In this document: piece after piece, positions 8,593 to 19,095 of the stretch
Layout: each line of letters begins with the position of its first letter
Position numbering within the stretch: position 1 is the first letter of the stretch
Assembly (NCBI RefSeq): GCF_900231165.1
Contig: NZ_LT960614.1
Span: 866,550-930,549, forward strand
Reading direction: 5' to 3'
DNA from: Hartmannibacter diazotrophicus
Lineage (GTDB): Bacteria > Pseudomonadota > Alphaproteobacteria > Rhizobiales > Pleomorphomonadaceae
DNA: 64,000 bases
The notes under the pieces: generated by a model
Databases searched by the model: none
What the model was told of the DNA's origin: nothing
What the model saw: the letters and a program-made list of their open reading frames with translations, nothing else
Made by a program: the position numbers and the translations under genes

Positions 8593-9373
8593 TCAAGCGG
8601 GTGATTTGTCCCTTCTGTATTTGGATGTCACGGAGCTGGAGCGGAACCGGAAGCTGTCGTTTCCTGTCTCAAAGATGTGGCAGTGATGGGTGAGCCGATC
8701 GAGGAGCGCGGTCGTCATCTTGGCATCGCCAAAGATCTCAGCCCATTCGCTGAAGCTCAGGTTGGTGGTGATGACGACACTCGTGCGCTCGTAGAGTTTG
8801 CTGAGCAGGTGGAAGTGGAGTGCACCGCCTGACGGGCTGAACGGCAGATAGCCCAGTTCGTCGAGAACGAGCCGATCGAGGCGCAGCAACCGCTCGGCAA
8901 GCTGGCCCGCCTTGTTCATTGCCTTTTCCTGCTCCAGCGCATTGAGCAAATCGACGGTGGCGAAGAACCGGACCTTCTTGAGGCGATGCTCGACGGCCTG
9001 TACACCGAGGGCGGCGGCAATGTGCGTCTTGCCGGTGCCGGGACCGCCGATCAGCACCACGTTGTGAGCGCCATCGATGAACTCGCCGCGATAAAGCTAG
9101 AGGACCATGGCTTCTTTGACCTCGCTCGACGCAAAATCGAAGCCGGCCAGGTCCTTGTAGGCAGGGAACCTTGCTGCCTTGATCTGGTAGGCAATGGACC
9201 TGACCTCGCGTTCGGCAAGCTCGGCCTTAGGCAACTAGGAGATGATGGGGACGACGGCATCGAACGCGGGCAACCCCTTGCTCGATCAGGTCGCCGGCCG
9301 CCTGAGCCATGCCGTACATTGTGAGAGAGCGCAGCATGACCACGACGGCAGTGCTGGCGGGATCATAACGCAC
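8593..9373 (-). pseudogene. istB: IS21 helper ATPase IstB, frameshifted and with an in-frame stop
   Basis: IstB is the AAA+-type helper ATPase of IS21 transposition. The C-terminal two thirds is intact: Walker A GGPGTGKTH, Walker B LDRLVLDELGYLPF, and the sensor region VVITTNLSFSEWAEIFGD. The N-terminal part is damaged. From the GTG at 9373 the frame reads DPASTAVVVMLRSL through AAGDLIEQG, then shifts. The following sequence (AELAEREVRSIAYQIKAARF) is in another frame and meets a TAG at 9097-9099, just before LYRGEFIDGAHNVVLIGG. The GTG start overlaps the end of istA by about ten bases, the usual translational coupling for this pair. Confidence 0.88.
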
Positions 9374-10911
9374 GGGTCGCCGCTTTCCTGCAAAGCGCAT
9401 CATACCGCTCAATGTCCGCCTTGGGTTCGCGGCGCAGCTTCAGTGCCTGTGGTGCATCGATCCTTGGGGGCTTGTCTGCCTTGCCATCGAGCAGGCGGTG
9501 CAGACCATTGAGGATATGGGTCTTGGTCGGTACACCAGCTTCAAGCGCCAGTTCGACGGCACACAGCACGGCCTGTTCGTCATGGTGCAGGACCAGGGAG
9601 AGGATCTCCACCATCTCCCTGTCGCCCCCGGGGTCGCCGCAGAAGCTGGCTCTGTAGTTGCAGGAACGCGCCCGGCATCTCGGTAAAGGGCGCCCCGTTG
9701 CGCAAAGCTCGCGGCTTGCGCTGGATCACCGCCAAATAGTGCCGCCAGTCATAGATCGTTCGCCCTGGCTGATCATGGCCTCGCTGGATAATCCGCCGAT
9801 GCTCGCACAGGATCTGCCCTGCCGCGGCGATGACGATCCGATCGGGGTAGACCCGCAGGCTCACCGGACGATTGGCGAATGATGCCGGCACACTATACCG
9901 GTTGCGTTCGAAGGATATCAGGCAGGTTGGAGAGACCCGCTTGGCATGTTCAACAAAACCGTCGAAGGGCCGTCCCAAAGGCATCAGGCTCGCAACCTCG
10001 CCAGCATGAACATCGGCGATGGTCCCGGGCAGTACGCCGTGCTGGATCTGGCCCCATTGCGCGATGCATTGCTCTTCGAGCCACATATTGAGCGCATCAA
10101 CATCCGGGAAGGAAGGCCCAGAGAGACCATGGGCCTGCCACAGCCGGCGACGGGCATCCTGAACATTCTTCTCGACCTGGCCCTTCTCCCAGCCCGAGGT
10201 CGGATTGCAGAACTCCGGTTCGAACAGATAGTGGCTCGCCATGGCCGCGAACCGCGCGTTGATCTGCCGAGCCTTGCCGGTCCCAATCCGATCGACCGCA
10301 GTCCTCATATTGTCAAATATCCCGCGCTGCGGCACACCGCCAAGAACCCGGAAAGCCTGGGTCATGGCGTCGAACAGCATCTCGTGGGTCTGGAGCGGAT
10401 TGGCCCGGACAATGAAGGCTTTGCTGTGCGACAGCTTCGTGTGAGCGGCTTGCAGCTTGGTCTGCTTGCCCGCGATCATGGCCCAGTCCTCGCTCCAGTC
10501 GAACTGGAACGCTTCGCCTGGCTGGAAAATCAGCGGAACGAAAGTCCCGCGCCCAATGGTCTGGGCATCGCGCTGACGGTCCGCCTTCCAACCCCGGACA
10601 AATGCCGCAACACGGTTGTAGGAACCCTCATATCCCAAAGCCAAGAGATCGGCGTGCATCTGCTTGGCCGTGCGCCGCTGCTTGCGCGACTTGCCGGCCT
10701 CGATCCGAAGCCAGGCAGACAGCTTCTCGGCAAACGGATCGAGCTTGCTCGGTCGATCGGGAGCCTTGAACTTTGGTTCTATGGTGTCCGCCCGCAGATA
10801 CTTGCGGATCGTGTTGCCCGACAAACCCGTACGCCGCTCAATCTCCCGGATCGGGATGTGCTGCCGGAAATGCCAGCGTCGGATTACACTGAGTAACGCC
10901 ATGTCGATCAC
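9363..10911 (-). pseudogene. istA: IS21 transposase IstA, frameshifted near the C-terminus
   Basis: IstA is the DDE transposase of IS21 elements. Residues 1-60 form the helix-turn-helix (IREIERRTGLSGNTIRKYL). The catalytic core includes AFQFDWSEDWA and RGIFDNMRTAVDR and a region with GWEKGQVEKNVQ. The C-terminal beta-barrel domain follows (FERNRYSVPASFANRPVSLRVY). Near 9610-9650 the frame is lost within LRRPRGRQGD. The expected continuation, MVEILSLVLHHDEQAVL through ERYDALCRKAATRAL, is in another frame and ends at 9363. A single frameshift thus separates about 430 residues from the last 80. The start GTG at 10911 (then IDMALLSV) has AGGA-like spacing. Confidence 0.9.
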
Positions 10912-10988
10912 TCCTGGATCCCCCCGACAAATCAGTCAGGGGAACGGTCAAAACATGGGTCACTTCTCAGTGGAAATTTGTGCCTCTC

Positions 10989-11016
10989 CCGGGTCAACTC
11001 TCAGCGGAAATCAACA
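10989..11016 (-). repeat. IS21 element terminal inverted repeat, right copy
   Basis: The reverse complement reads TGTTGATTTCCGCTGAG followed by AGTTGACCCGG, pairing with 8509-8536. It marks the istA-proximal end of the element. Confidence 0.9.
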
Positions 11017-11017
11017 G

Positions 11018-11143
11018 GGCTATCGCTCAATCCAGAATGAGAGGCCCGAATTGAAGAACAAGCAGGCCACGCTGCGGCAGGTGATCAATGGCAAAGAGCA
11101 AACGGATCCGGACCCGATGCACACGGCATCACGACAATGGTGA
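11018..11143 (+). pseudogene. 3' remnant of an unknown gene beside the IS element
   Basis: Immediately outside the right repeat an open plus-strand frame reads ELKNKQATLRQVINGKEQTD and ends DPDPMHTASRQW before a TGA. The acidic and polar composition and the well-defined stop suggest the C-terminal end of a small protein whose 5' part is gone. It does not continue the gene fragment on the left side of the IS element. No family is recognised. Confidence 0.3.
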
Positions 11144-11218
11144 CCTTTGTCAGGTCTGGAGGATCACACATGGAAAAAATGCGGGACTAACCGCTCGTGC
11201 AACCACGGCAGCCATTCA

Positions 11219-11920
11219 CTAACCGATTGGCTCAAGCATTCTGTATCCAACGCCCGGCTCGTTCATGATGTAGCGCGGATTGGCGGGATCGTCGCCGAGC
11301 TTCTGGCGAAGCTGCCGGATGAAGACCCTGAGATACTGCGTATCCTGTTCGTGAGCCTTGCCCCAAATCTCCACGAGCAACGCCTTGTGGGTGATGATCC
11401 TACCCGCGTTGCGCGCCAGCATCCAGAGAACGTCGAACTCCTTGCGCGTGAGATGCAGTGGCCTGCCGGCGAGATCGACCGTATGGGCGGAGACGTCGAT
11501 CCTGAGTTCCCCAACCTCGACGACGGCCTGAGCAGTGGTGCCGGTTGCCGTCGTCCGGTCGCGCAGCAGTGCGCGGACCCGCGCGAAAAGTTCCTTGATG
11601 CCGAAGGGTTTGACGACATAGTCCTGCGCGCCCGCGTCGAGGGCCTCAACCTTTTCGGTTTCGTCCTGCCGCACCGACAGGACGAGAACCGGGGTCTGTG
11701 ACCATTCTCGAATTCGCCTGATGACGTCCTTGCCGTCGATGTCCGGAAGCCCGAGATCGAGCACGATGATGTCCGGGCTTTCCGTGGCCGCCTTTTGCAC
11801 CGCTTCAAGGCCAGTGGCGGCTTCCACGACCTCATAAGCGTGCGCCTCCAGTGCCACCCGCAGGAAACGCCTGATCTGGCTCTCGTCGTCGACGACAAGG
11901 ATACGGGCGAGCGAACTCAT
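11219..11920 (-). CDS. kdpE: KdpE, response regulator for the potassium ATPase operon
   Basis: A 233-residue OmpR-family regulator. The receiver domain (residues about 5-118) has the acidic pair D11-D12, the phospho-acceptor D55 in IIVLDLGLP and the KPFG lysine motif near 104. A winged-helix DNA-binding domain follows (LTRKEFDVLWMLARNAGR, then YLRVFIRQLRQKLGDDPANP). KdpE, phosphorylated by KdpD under potassium limitation or osmotic stress, activates kdpFABC. Its ATG overlaps the kdpD stop as TGATG, so translation is coupled. It is the last gene of the kdp operon. A candidate target box lies upstream of the operon at about 19261-19278. Confidence 0.96.
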   Translation of the reverse strand: MSSLARILVVDDESQIRRFLRVALEAHAYEVVEAATGLEAVQKAATESPDIIVLDLGLPDIDGKDVIRRIREWSQTPVLVLSVRQDETEKVEALDAGAQDYVVKPFGIKELFARVRALLRDRTTATGTTAQAVVEVGELRIDVSAHTVDLAGRPLHLTRKEFDVLWMLARNAGRIITHKALLVEIWGKAHEQDTQYLRVFIRQLRQKLGDDPANPRYIMNEPGVGYRMLEPIG

Positions 11921-14619
11921 CAAGGGACCTTCGCGTCGGCCATAAGGGGGAGCCGGATTTCGATGCGCGTGCCCGAGCCGTCGGGCCTGGCGGCCGTGGC
12001 GCGGATGCTCCCGCCGTGCACGTCGACAATTCCCTTGCATATGGCGAGACCGAGACCCGTGCCGGCCCGCTGGCCGTCGCCAGCACGGACGCGGTAGAAC
12101 ATGTCGAAGATACGCTCCCTGTCTTCCTGTGGGATGCCTGGTCCTTCGTCGCTCACGGTAATCATCAACCCATCCCCTTCGATCCGTCCTGCGACGGTGA
12201 TGGCGGAACCGTCGGGGGCATACTTGGCGGCGTTGTCGAGCACGTTGGCGAAGACCTGCTGCATTAGGACCGGATCGACGCACATGGCCGGAAGGTCGTC
12301 GCCGACCTCGAGGACAAGCGTGTGGTCCCTCAGAACCGAGCCGAGTTGGTTTGCAGCCGCGCCGACGATCTCTCGCGCTTCGCCTGGCTGCCGGTCGAGT
12401 TTCAGGGCACCATAGCCTAACCGGGTCATGTCGAGGAGGTTCTGGACATAGCGGTTGAGGCGGTCACCTTCTTCCCGGATCGTCTCGGCAAGCTGGCGGC
12501 GGCCATCCGATCCCAGTGCCTCGTCGGCTTCGATCATGGAACTGGCGGAGCCGATGATCGAGACCAGTGGCGTGCGCAGGTCGTGGCTGACGGAGGATAG
12601 CAGCGCCGAACGCAGCCGCTCCGTTTCGGATACGAGACGGGAATCCTGCAAGTCCGATACGAGCTGTGTGCGCTCGACGGCGATCGCCACCTGATCGCTG
12701 AGGGCGCTCAGGATGCGCAGGTCGTCCGGCGTCGCCGAACGCCAGTCCTCGAAGGTGATGCCGAGCACACCGTGTGTGCCATGGGCCGTCCGGAGCGGCA
12801 CGAAGACCCAGTCCGATGAGGGAAGCGTGGCAGTCGCCCGGCCGGCGGGCTCGCCATGTTCGAAGGCCCAGAGGGCGGCGCCATGGCCTCGCGCGTCGAG
12901 CTCGTCGAGAGGCGGAAACGCTCCACTGACGTCCAGCCGCCCGCCTTCCGTCGGCGTCAGCGCGACGGCCTGGCATCGCAAGATCGCGCCGACGTTGCTG
13001 ACGGCGGTCCAGACAACGTCGTCGAACGAGGCCGCGCTGGCCAGCCTGCGGCTGAACTCATAGAGGCTCGCCGTGCGCCTTGCAATTGCCCGTTGCGCGT
13101 CCGCCTGACTGCGCAGACGCGCGGCCAGATTCCCCGCGAGAACCGATGCGGCATAGAACAGCACCAGCGTCAGGAAATCGTCCCGGCGGTGCATCTCGAA
13201 GGTGAAGTAAGGCACGGTGAAGAAGAAGTTGTAGGCAAAGAAACTTGCCGTGGCCGCGTAGAGCGAGGGCCAGAGGCCGAACCGCGTCGCAGTGACTAGA
13301 ACGCCCGTCAGAAATACAAGCGAGAGGCTTGCGACCGGCAGCAGGCGGTCGATGCCGAATGCCGTCAGAGTGGCGATGGCAACGATGCCGGTTGCAGCCA
13401 GATAGGCTCCCGGATCGCGCTCGATGCGCATGCGCCCGGCCCGAATGGCCGCGCGTCTGGCCTCCTCCTGATCCGGGGCGATCAGTGTGATCTCGAAATC
13501 ATGCCCCTTTCGGATCATGGCCTCGGTCACCGTTTCCCGGGTAAGGAAGGCAAACAGGCGGCGCGGGCGGGGATGCCCAACCAGGATCCTTGTGACGTTG
13601 CGGGAGCGCGCATAGGTCAGGATTTCGCTGGCGATGTCGGTTTCGGCGTTGACGCTGGCAATCTCGGCCCCGAGCGTCTCGGCGAGCCGAAGAGCCCCGG
13701 TTATCCTGTCCTTCTCCTCGTCCGGCAGGCTTTCGCCGGAACCGGAGACGATGTTGACGGCGAGCCAGGGCGCTCTTGCCCGTTCGGCCATGCGTTTGGC
13801 CGCCCGCACCAATGGCTTGGCGGCCGGCGATTCATTGACGCAGACCAAGATGCGATCCTGCGTCGGCCATGGCCCGCTGATCGCATGGGTCTTCATGTGA
13901 GCGATCATCTGCGCGTCGACACGGTCGGCGGCGACGCGCATTGCCAGTTCACGCAACGCCGTCAGGTTGCCCTTGGAGAAGAAATTCTCGATGGCACGCG
14001 CGACCTGATCATTGAGATAGACCTTGCCTTGCCGAAGACGCTCGATGAGGTCTTCCGGGGGCAGGTCGATCAACTCGATCTCGTCGGCAAGTTCCAGCAC
14101 CCTGTCCGGAAGGGTCTCCCGCACCCGCACGCCGGAAACACGCGCCACGATATCGTTGAGGCTTTCCAGATGCTGGACGTTCAGTGTCGCGTAGACGTCG
14201 ATTCCGGCGGACAGAACCTCCTCCACGTCCTGCCAGCGCTTGTCGTGACGGCTGTCCGGGACGTTGCTGTGGGCGAGTTCATCAATGAGGGCAAGTTGCG
14301 GTCGGCGAGCGATGACGGCTGACAGATCCATCTCCTGGAGGATGCGGCCACGATAGAAATGCGGCTCGCGCGGCAGGACCGTCAGGTTCCTGAGCAGGCG
14401 TTCCGTATCCTGGCGACCGTGGGTCTCGACAACCGCCACCACCACGTCGATACCTTCGGCCGCGCGTTTGCGCGCCGCCTGGAGCATTGCAAAAGTCTTT
14501 CCAACGCCTGGCGCGGCGCCGAGGAAGATCTTCAGTCTTCCGCGCCCTTCCTTCGTAGCCTCGACAAGAAGGGCTTCCGGCTCGGGGCGTGCCTCACCGC
14601 TGGTCTGTGCCGGCGCCAT
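11920..14619 (-). CDS. kdpD: KdpD, potassium/turgor sensor histidine kinase
   Basis: A full-length 899-residue KdpD. The N-terminal KdpD domain has Walker A GAAPGVGKT (about 34-42) and the Walker-B-like LIDELAHSNV near 111-120. A USP-like domain runs from about 256 to 380, followed by the DUF4118 membrane unit with four helices (about 410-500; AYNFFFTVPYFTF) and a GAF domain (about 520-650). The kinase core has H679 in SSVSHDLRTPL, the N box NVLDNAAKYAP, and G boxes SDEGPGIP and GTGLGLAI. It senses low potassium or ionic strength and controls KdpE by phosphorylation and dephosphorylation. It overlaps kdpC by 26 bp at its start and kdpE by one base at its end. Confidence 0.97.
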   Translation of the reverse strand: MAPAQTSGEARPEPEALLVEATKEGRGRLKIFLGAAPGVGKTFAMLQAARKRAAEGIDVVVAVVETHGRQDTERLLRNLTVLPREPHFYRGRILQEMDLSAVIARRPQLALIDELAHSNVPDSRHDKRWQDVEEVLSAGIDVYATLNVQHLESLNDIVARVSGVRVRETLPDRVLELADEIELIDLPPEDLIERLRQGKVYLNDQVARAIENFFSKGNLTALRELAMRVAADRVDAQMIAHMKTHAISGPWPTQDRILVCVNESPAAKPLVRAAKRMAERARAPWLAVNIVSGSGESLPDEEKDRITGALRLAETLGAEIASVNAETDIASEILTYARSRNVTRILVGHPRPRRLFAFLTRETVTEAMIRKGHDFEITLIAPDQEEARRAAIRAGRMRIERDPGAYLAATGIVAIATLTAFGIDRLLPVASLSLVFLTGVLVTATRFGLWPSLYAATASFFAYNFFFTVPYFTFEMHRRDDFLTLVLFYAASVLAGNLAARLRSQADAQRAIARRTASLYEFSRRLASAASFDDVVWTAVSNVGAILRCQAVALTPTEGGRLDVSGAFPPLDELDARGHGAALWAFEHGEPAGRATATLPSSDWVFVPLRTAHGTHGVLGITFEDWRSATPDDLRILSALSDQVAIAVERTQLVSDLQDSRLVSETERLRSALLSSVSHDLRTPLVSIIGSASSMIEADEALGSDGRRQLAETIREEGDRLNRYVQNLLDMTRLGYGALKLDRQPGEAREIVGAAANQLGSVLRDHTLVLEVGDDLPAMCVDPVLMQQVFANVLDNAAKYAPDGSAITVAGRIEGDGLMITVSDEGPGIPQEDRERIFDMFYRVRAGDGQRAGTGLGLAICKGIVDVHGGSIRATAARPDGSGTRIEIRLPLMADAKVP

Positions 14620-15205
14620 TTGTTGGTCCCATCCCCTTGCCCGTGACCGGTGCTTTTTCGTCGAGTGCCAGGTTCAGCCCGAGGACGTTGACGGCCGGCG
14701 CGCCGAAGATGCCGAAGAGAGGCCGTTGGGCAAGCCTGTCCACCAACCGGTGCACATCGGCGTTTGCAAGCCCGCGAGCGGTTGCAATCCTGCGCACCTG
14801 AAGATAGGCGCTTTCGGGAGAAATGTCGGGGTCGAGGCCGCTGCCGGATGAGGTCACGAGGTCGACAGGAATGCGCACTGTCCCGCTTTCTGCCGCCATT
14901 GCGCGCGTCCGCGACGCGACCGCCTCTACCAGTGCCTTGCTGGTCGGTGCCAGGTTGGTGGCACCGGAACTTGCCGCATCGTAGCCGACGGCGGAGGGGC
15001 GCCCATGGAAATACTCCGGCCGCGCGAAGCTCTGTCCGAGAAGGGCGGAACCGATCACGGTGCCGCCCTGCGCAAGCAGGCTGCCATTGGCCTGATTTGG
15101 AAAGAGAGCTTGCGCCGCGCCGGTGATGGTGAGGGGATAGGCAAATCCGGTCAGCACCGTCATCACGGCCAGCAGCACAAGAGCGGGTCTCATTTGCGAC
15201 AGCAT
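14594..15205 (-). CDS. kdpC: KdpC, potassium-transporting ATPase C subunit
   Basis: A 203-residue protein with one N-terminal transmembrane helix (RPALVLLAVMTVLTGFAYP) and a periplasmic domain with family motifs QSFARPEYFHGRPSA, DLVTSSGSGLDPDISPESA and LFGIFGAPAVNVLGLN. KdpC bridges KdpA and KdpB and raises ATP affinity. The ATG at 15205 (MLSQMRPAL) is chosen because AAGGA lies nine bases upstream; two ATGs at 15211 and 15214 sit too close to that site. It is part of the kdpFABCDE operon, with its 3' end overlapping kdpD. Confidence 0.95.
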   Translation of the reverse strand: MLSQMRPALVLLAVMTVLTGFAYPLTITGAAQALFPNQANGSLLAQGGTVIGSALLGQSFARPEYFHGRPSAVGYDAASSGATNLAPTSKALVEAVASRTRAMAAESGTVRIPVDLVTSSGSGLDPDISPESAYLQVRRIATARGLANADVHRLVDRLAQRPLFGIFGAPAVNVLGLNLALDEKAPVTGKGMGPTNGAGTDQR

Positions 15206-15220
15206 CTGCATCATTCCTTC

Positions 15221-17272
15221 TTATGCGAGGCCGAGCGCGACAACGGCAAGGTCGATGGCCTTGATGCCGAGGAAGGGGACGACAAGGCCGCCGAGGCCGT
15301 AGATGAGGAGGTTGCGACGGAGGAGTTCGCCCGCTGAGGACGGCGAATAACGCACACCGCGAAGCGCAAGCGGGATCAGGGCGAGGATCACCAGGGCATT
15401 GAAGATGACGGCCGACAGAATGGCGCCGCCCGGGCTCTTGAGGTCCATGATGTTCAGCGCCTGAAGGCCCGGATAGGCGGTCACGAAGAGCGCCGGCAGG
15501 ATGGCGAAATACTTCGCGACATCATTGGCAATCGAGAAGGTGGTGAGGGCCCCCCGGCTGATGAGGAGTTGCTTGCCGACAAGCACCACCTCAATGAGCT
15601 TTGTCGGGTCGCTGTCGAGATCAATCAGGTTGCCGGCCTCCTTGGCCGCGGCCGTGCCGGTGTTCATGGCAACGCCGACGTCGGCCTGGGCGAGGGCGGG
15701 GGCGTCGTTCGATCCGTCGCCGCACATGGCGACGAGCTTGCCGCTGGCCTGCTCGGCCCGGATCAGTTCCAGCTTCCGCTCGGGCGTTGCTTCGGCGAGA
15801 AAATCGTCGACGCCGGCTTCGGCCGCAATGGCGGCCGCGGTGAGGGGATTGTCGCCCGTGATCATGACGGTGCGGATGCCCAGGCGCCGCAATTCCGCGA
15901 AGCGCTCGCGAATGCCGGGCTTGATGACGTCTTTCAGGTGAATGACGCCCAGGAGGCGCTTGTCGCGTGCAACCACCAGCGGCGTGCCTCCAGACTTGGC
16001 GATGCCTTCCACGATGCGCGTGAGTTCCGGACTGGGAATGTGTCCGGAATGACGGAGGATGGCATCGCTCGCGCCTTTGCGGACCTCACCGCCGCCGGCA
16101 AGATCGGCGCCCGAAATCCGCGTCTGCGCGCTGAAGGGCACGAAGCCGGCGACCTCGGCTTTCAGAATATCGGCCTTGCGGCCGAGCTCCTTGCGGGCAA
16201 GATCAACGATGGATTTGCCTTCCGGCGTCTGGTCGGCGAAAGAGGCGAGCAGGGCGGCCTCGATCAAATCTGTCTCCCGGATGCCGGGAAGCGGCAGGAA
16301 AGCGTCCGCCATCCGGTTGCCGAAAGTGATGGTGCCCGTCTTGTCGAGAAGGAGCGTGTCGACGTCGCCGGCCGCCTCGACCGCCCGACCGGACTTGGCG
16401 ATGACATTGGCCTTCACCAGCCGGTCCATTCCGGCGATCCCGATGGCCGACAGAAGACCGCCGATCGTTGTCGGGATGAGTGTGACGAGAAGGGCGACGA
16501 GGAAGGCGACCGGGATCGTCGTGCCGGAATAAACTGCGAAGGGTTCGAGCGTCGCAACGACCAGCAGGAAGATGATCGTCATGCCGACCAGCAGGATCGT
16601 GAGGGCGATCTCATTCGGCGTCTTCTGACGTTCGGCGCCCTCGACCATCGCGATCATGCGGTCGAGGAAACTCTTGCCCGGCTCCGCCGTCACCTTGATC
16701 ACCAGCCAGTCGGAGACGACGCGGGTTCCGCCGGTCACGGCAGACCGGTCGCCGCCCGACTCGCGGATGACCGGTGCGGATTCACCGGTGATCGCGGATT
16801 CATCCACCGAAGCGACGCCCTCGATAACATCGCCATCGCCGGGGATGAGGTCTCCGGCCACGGCGAGGACCACGTCGCCCTTGCGAAGTGCCCTGCTTGA
16901 AATCGTCTCGACCTGTTCGCGCGACGGCGGATTGCCGGTAAGACGCTTGCACTCGGTCTCCGACTGGGCGGTGCGCAGGCTGTCGGCCCGGGCCTTGCCG
17001 CGCCCTTCCGCGATCGCCTCCGCGAAATTGGCAAAGAGCACAGTCACCCAGAGCCAGAAGGCGATCTGGCCGACGATTGCTGCCGTCTCGGCGCCGGAGA
17101 CAAAATCCCTGAAGAAGATCAATGTCGTCAGGACTGCGACGACGCCCGTGACGAACATGACCGGATTGCGGGCGAGGGCACGCGGGTCCATCTTCGCGAT
17201 CGCACTTCTGGCGGCCGGGATCGCCAGGTTTATGTCCAGCAGCGGGATGTCGCTGCGCTTGTGCTTGCTCAT
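15221..17272 (-). CDS. kdpB: KdpB, P-type ATPase catalytic subunit for potassium
   Basis: 683 residues, the normal length. P-type ATPase landmarks are in order: actuator-domain TGES near residue 170, phosphorylation site [11 protein letters not shown] with Asp near 309, the nucleotide-binding region, and the hinge motif [16 protein letters not shown]. Seven or so membrane helices are visible, including the M4 region with [17 protein letters not shown]. KdpB hydrolyses ATP and couples it to potassium movement entering through KdpA. It starts nine bases after kdpA and is followed after a short gap by kdpC. Confidence 0.97.
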   Translation of the reverse strand: MSKHKRSDIPLLDINLAIPAARSAIAKMDPRALARNPVMFVTGVVAVLTTLIFFRDFVSGAETAAIVGQIAFWLWVTVLFANFAEAIAEGRGKARADSLRTAQSETECKRLTGNPPSREQVETISSRALRKGDVVLAVAGDLIPGDGDVIEGVASVDESAITGESAPVIRESGGDRSAVTGGTRVVSDWLVIKVTAEPGKSFLDRMIAMVEGAERQKTPNEIALTILLVGMTIIFLLVVATLEPFAVYSGTTIPVAFLVALLVTLIPTTIGGLLSAIGIAGMDRLVKANVIAKSGRAVEAAGDVDTLLLDKTGTITFGNRMADAFLPLPGIRETDLIEAALLASFADQTPEGKSIVDLARKELGRKADILKAEVAGFVPFSAQTRISGADLAGGGEVRKGASDAILRHSGHIPSPELTRIVEGIAKSGGTPLVVARDKRLLGVIHLKDVIKPGIRERFAELRRLGIRTVMITGDNPLTAAAIAAEAGVDDFLAEATPERKLELIRAEQASGKLVAMCGDGSNDAPALAQADVGVAMNTGTAAAKEAGNLIDLDSDPTKLIEVVLVGKQLLISRGALTTFSIANDVAKYFAILPALFVTAYPGLQALNIMDLKSPGGAILSAVIFNALVILALIPLALRGVRYSPSSAGELLRRNLLIYGLGGLVVPFLGIKAIDLAVVALGLA

Positions 17273-17281
17273 CGAAACGCC

Positions 17282-18988
17282 TCAGAATGTTTGTCCGGAC
17301 AGCATTGACACCTCTTCGGCGATCGGGCCGAGGGCGAGTGCCGGGAAGAAGGTGAGCCCGCCGAGGATCAGCACGACGATCATGAGCAGGATGACGAAGA
17401 GCGGGCCGTGGGTCGGGAAGGTGCCGGATGAGGCCGGCGTGGGGGTTTTCGCGCCGAGTGAACCGGCGATCGCCAGCATCGGCACGATGAAGGCGTAGCG
17501 GCCGAGCAGCATCGCGATGCCGGTGAGCGTCGTGTGAAACGGCAGGCTCGCGCCGAAGCCCGCGAAGGCCGAGCCGTTGTTGCCCGTCGCCGAGGAATAG
17601 GCATAGAGGATCTCGGACAGGCCATGTGGGCCGCGATCCTGGACAGCGGCAAGCGCCGATGGAACGGTCGCCGCGACGGCGCCGAAGACGAGGACTCCGA
17701 CGGGCATCGACAGGAAGGCGAGCACCGCAAGCTTCACTTCCCGCGCCTCGACCTTCTTGCCGAGGTATTCCGGTGTCCGGCCGACCATGAGCCCGGCGAG
17801 GAAAACGGTCAGCACGACGAAGAGCAGCATGCCGTAGAGGCCGGCGCCAACGCCGCCGAAAATGACCTCGCCGACCTGGATGTTGAGGAACAGCGCGAGC
17901 CCGGAGAGTGGCGTGAAGCTGTCGAGCATCGCATTGACCGAGCCGTTTGAGGCGGCCGTCGTTGCTTCGGCCCAGAGTGCGGAGAGCGCAGTGCCGAAAC
18001 GCACCTCCTTGCCCTCCATGTTGCCGGCTGCCTGGTCGATGGGCAGTGCATGAAGCAGCGGATTACCCTGGATCTCGGCGCCGTACATCACTGCAAGGCC
18101 GGCCAGGAAGAGAAGGCCCATGGCTGCGAAGATGGCTATGCCCTGCCGCTGGTCGCGCACCATGCGGCCGAAAAGAAAGCAGAAGGCCGCCGGGATCAGC
18201 AGAATGGAGACGAGCTCGATCAGATTGGAGATCTGGGTCGGATTTTCGAAGGGATGCGCCGAATTGACATTGAAGAAACCGCCGCCGTTGGTGCCGATCT
18301 GCTTGATGGCGATCTGCGAGGCAACGGGTCCCCGGACAATCACCTGCGTTGCCCCTTCGACGGTCGTGGCCTGGACGGAAGGATCGAGCGTCTGCGGTAC
18401 GCCCTGCCAGACAAGCAGGAACGCTATGAGGATGGACAGCGGCAGCAGCACGTAGAGGACGGACCGGGTCATGTCGACCCAGAAGTTGCCGATCGCGCGG
18501 GCATTGCGGGCCGCGAAGCCCCGGATGACCGCTACTGTGGCAGCCATGCCCGTCGCGGCCGACATGAAATTCTGCACCGTCAGGCCGACCATTTGGCTCA
18601 AATAGGAAAGCTGCGTCTCGCCGCCATAGGCCTGCCAGTTCGTGTTGGTGACGAAGCTGACGGCGGTGTTGAAGGCAAGGTCCGGGGACATCGGCGCGAT
18701 GTCCTGCGGGTTCCAGGGCAGGATATTCTGAAGTCGCAGGATCGCATAAAGCAGCAGCCAGCCGGCAAGATTGAAGGTGAGGACGGCAAGAGCGTAGCGA
18801 GTCCAGTGCTGGTCTTGTGCTGCCGCTTTGCCGGCAAGCCGGTAGAGGCTCTGCTCGACCGGTCGCAGGACAGGGTCAAGCCAGGTCCGTTCCCCCTCGT
18901 AGACGCGTGCGAGGTAGAGGCCGAGCGGCCAGGCGAGCGCGACAAGGATCACCGCATAAGCGCCGAACTGGAGAAGGTCGCGTGTCAC
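17282..18988 (-). CDS. kdpA: KdpA, potassium-binding channel-like subunit
   Basis: About 568 residues with ten or more membrane helices and the four pore-loop regions of the SKT superfamily: [31 protein letters not shown], the [12 protein letters not shown] region, and [12 protein letters not shown]. It forms the selectivity filter that captures external potassium. The start is placed at the GTG at 18988 ([15 protein letters not shown]) because GGAGG lies five bases upstream and homologues begin there; an upstream ATG would add 15 non-conserved residues. It lies 10 bp downstream of kdpF. Confidence 0.96.
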   Translation of the reverse strand: MTRDLLQFGAYAVILVALAWPLGLYLARVYEGERTWLDPVLRPVEQSLYRLAGKAAAQDQHWTRYALAVLTFNLAGWLLLYAILRLQNILPWNPQDIAPMSPDLAFNTAVSFVTNTNWQAYGGETQLSYLSQMVGLTVQNFMSAATGMAATVAVIRGFAARNARAIGNFWVDMTRSVLYVLLPLSILIAFLLVWQGVPQTLDPSVQATTVEGATQVIVRGPVASQIAIKQIGTNGGGFFNVNSAHPFENPTQISNLIELVSILLIPAAFCFLFGRMVRDQRQGIAIFAAMGLLFLAGLAVMYGAEIQGNPLLHALPIDQAAGNMEGKEVRFGTALSALWAEATTAASNGSVNAMLDSFTPLSGLALFLNIQVGEVIFGGVGAGLYGMLLFVVLTVFLAGLMVGRTPEYLGKKVEAREVKLAVLAFLSMPVGVLVFGAVAATVPSALAAVQDRGPHGLSEILYAYSSATGNNGSAFAGFGASLPFHTTLTGIAMLLGRYAFIVPMLAIAGSLGAKTPTPASSGTFPTHGPLFVILLMIVVLILGGLTFFPALALGPIAEEVSMLSGQTF

Positions 18989-18998
18989 AGCGTCCTCC

Positions 18999-19085
18999 TC
19001 AGAAGCGTTCCGGCCGCAGAAGCGCGACCGCAAGATAGGCGAGAAGGGCGAGCGCGACGCCGCCGCTGATGATGTAGTCGATCAT
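18999..19085 (-). CDS. kdpF: KdpF, small stabilising subunit of the Kdp complex
   Basis: A 28-residue single-helix peptide, [20 protein letters not shown] followed by ALLRPERF. The C-terminal LLRPERF motif is the signature of KdpF, which packs against KdpA and stabilises the complex in the membrane. It lies between an even smaller membrane peptide and kdpA, on the same strand and in operon spacing. Confidence 0.95.
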   Translation of the reverse strand: MIDYIISGGVALALLAYLAVALLRPERF

Positions 19086-19095
19086 CGCCGGGGCC

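Larger units (their letters stand above)
8509..11016 (-). mobile_element. IS21-family insertion sequence, inactive
   Basis: A 2508-bp element bounded by 28-bp imperfect inverted repeats beginning TGTTGATTTCC and ending TGAGAGTTGACCCGG. It contains an istA-istB pair in the usual order on the minus strand. Just inside each end a second copy of the repeat follows (ATTTCCATCGAGAATTGACCC on the left, ATTTCCACTGAGAAGTGACCC on the right strand), the multiple terminal repeats typical of IS21 transposase binding. Both genes are broken, so the element cannot move by itself. The flanking bases (ACAACC on the left, GGGCTA on the right) do not form a target duplication. Confidence 0.9.

Noticed and set aside
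8500-11030. A target-site duplication flanking the IS21 element
   Set aside because: Outer bases ACAACC and GGGCTA do not match at any length of 4-8 bp.
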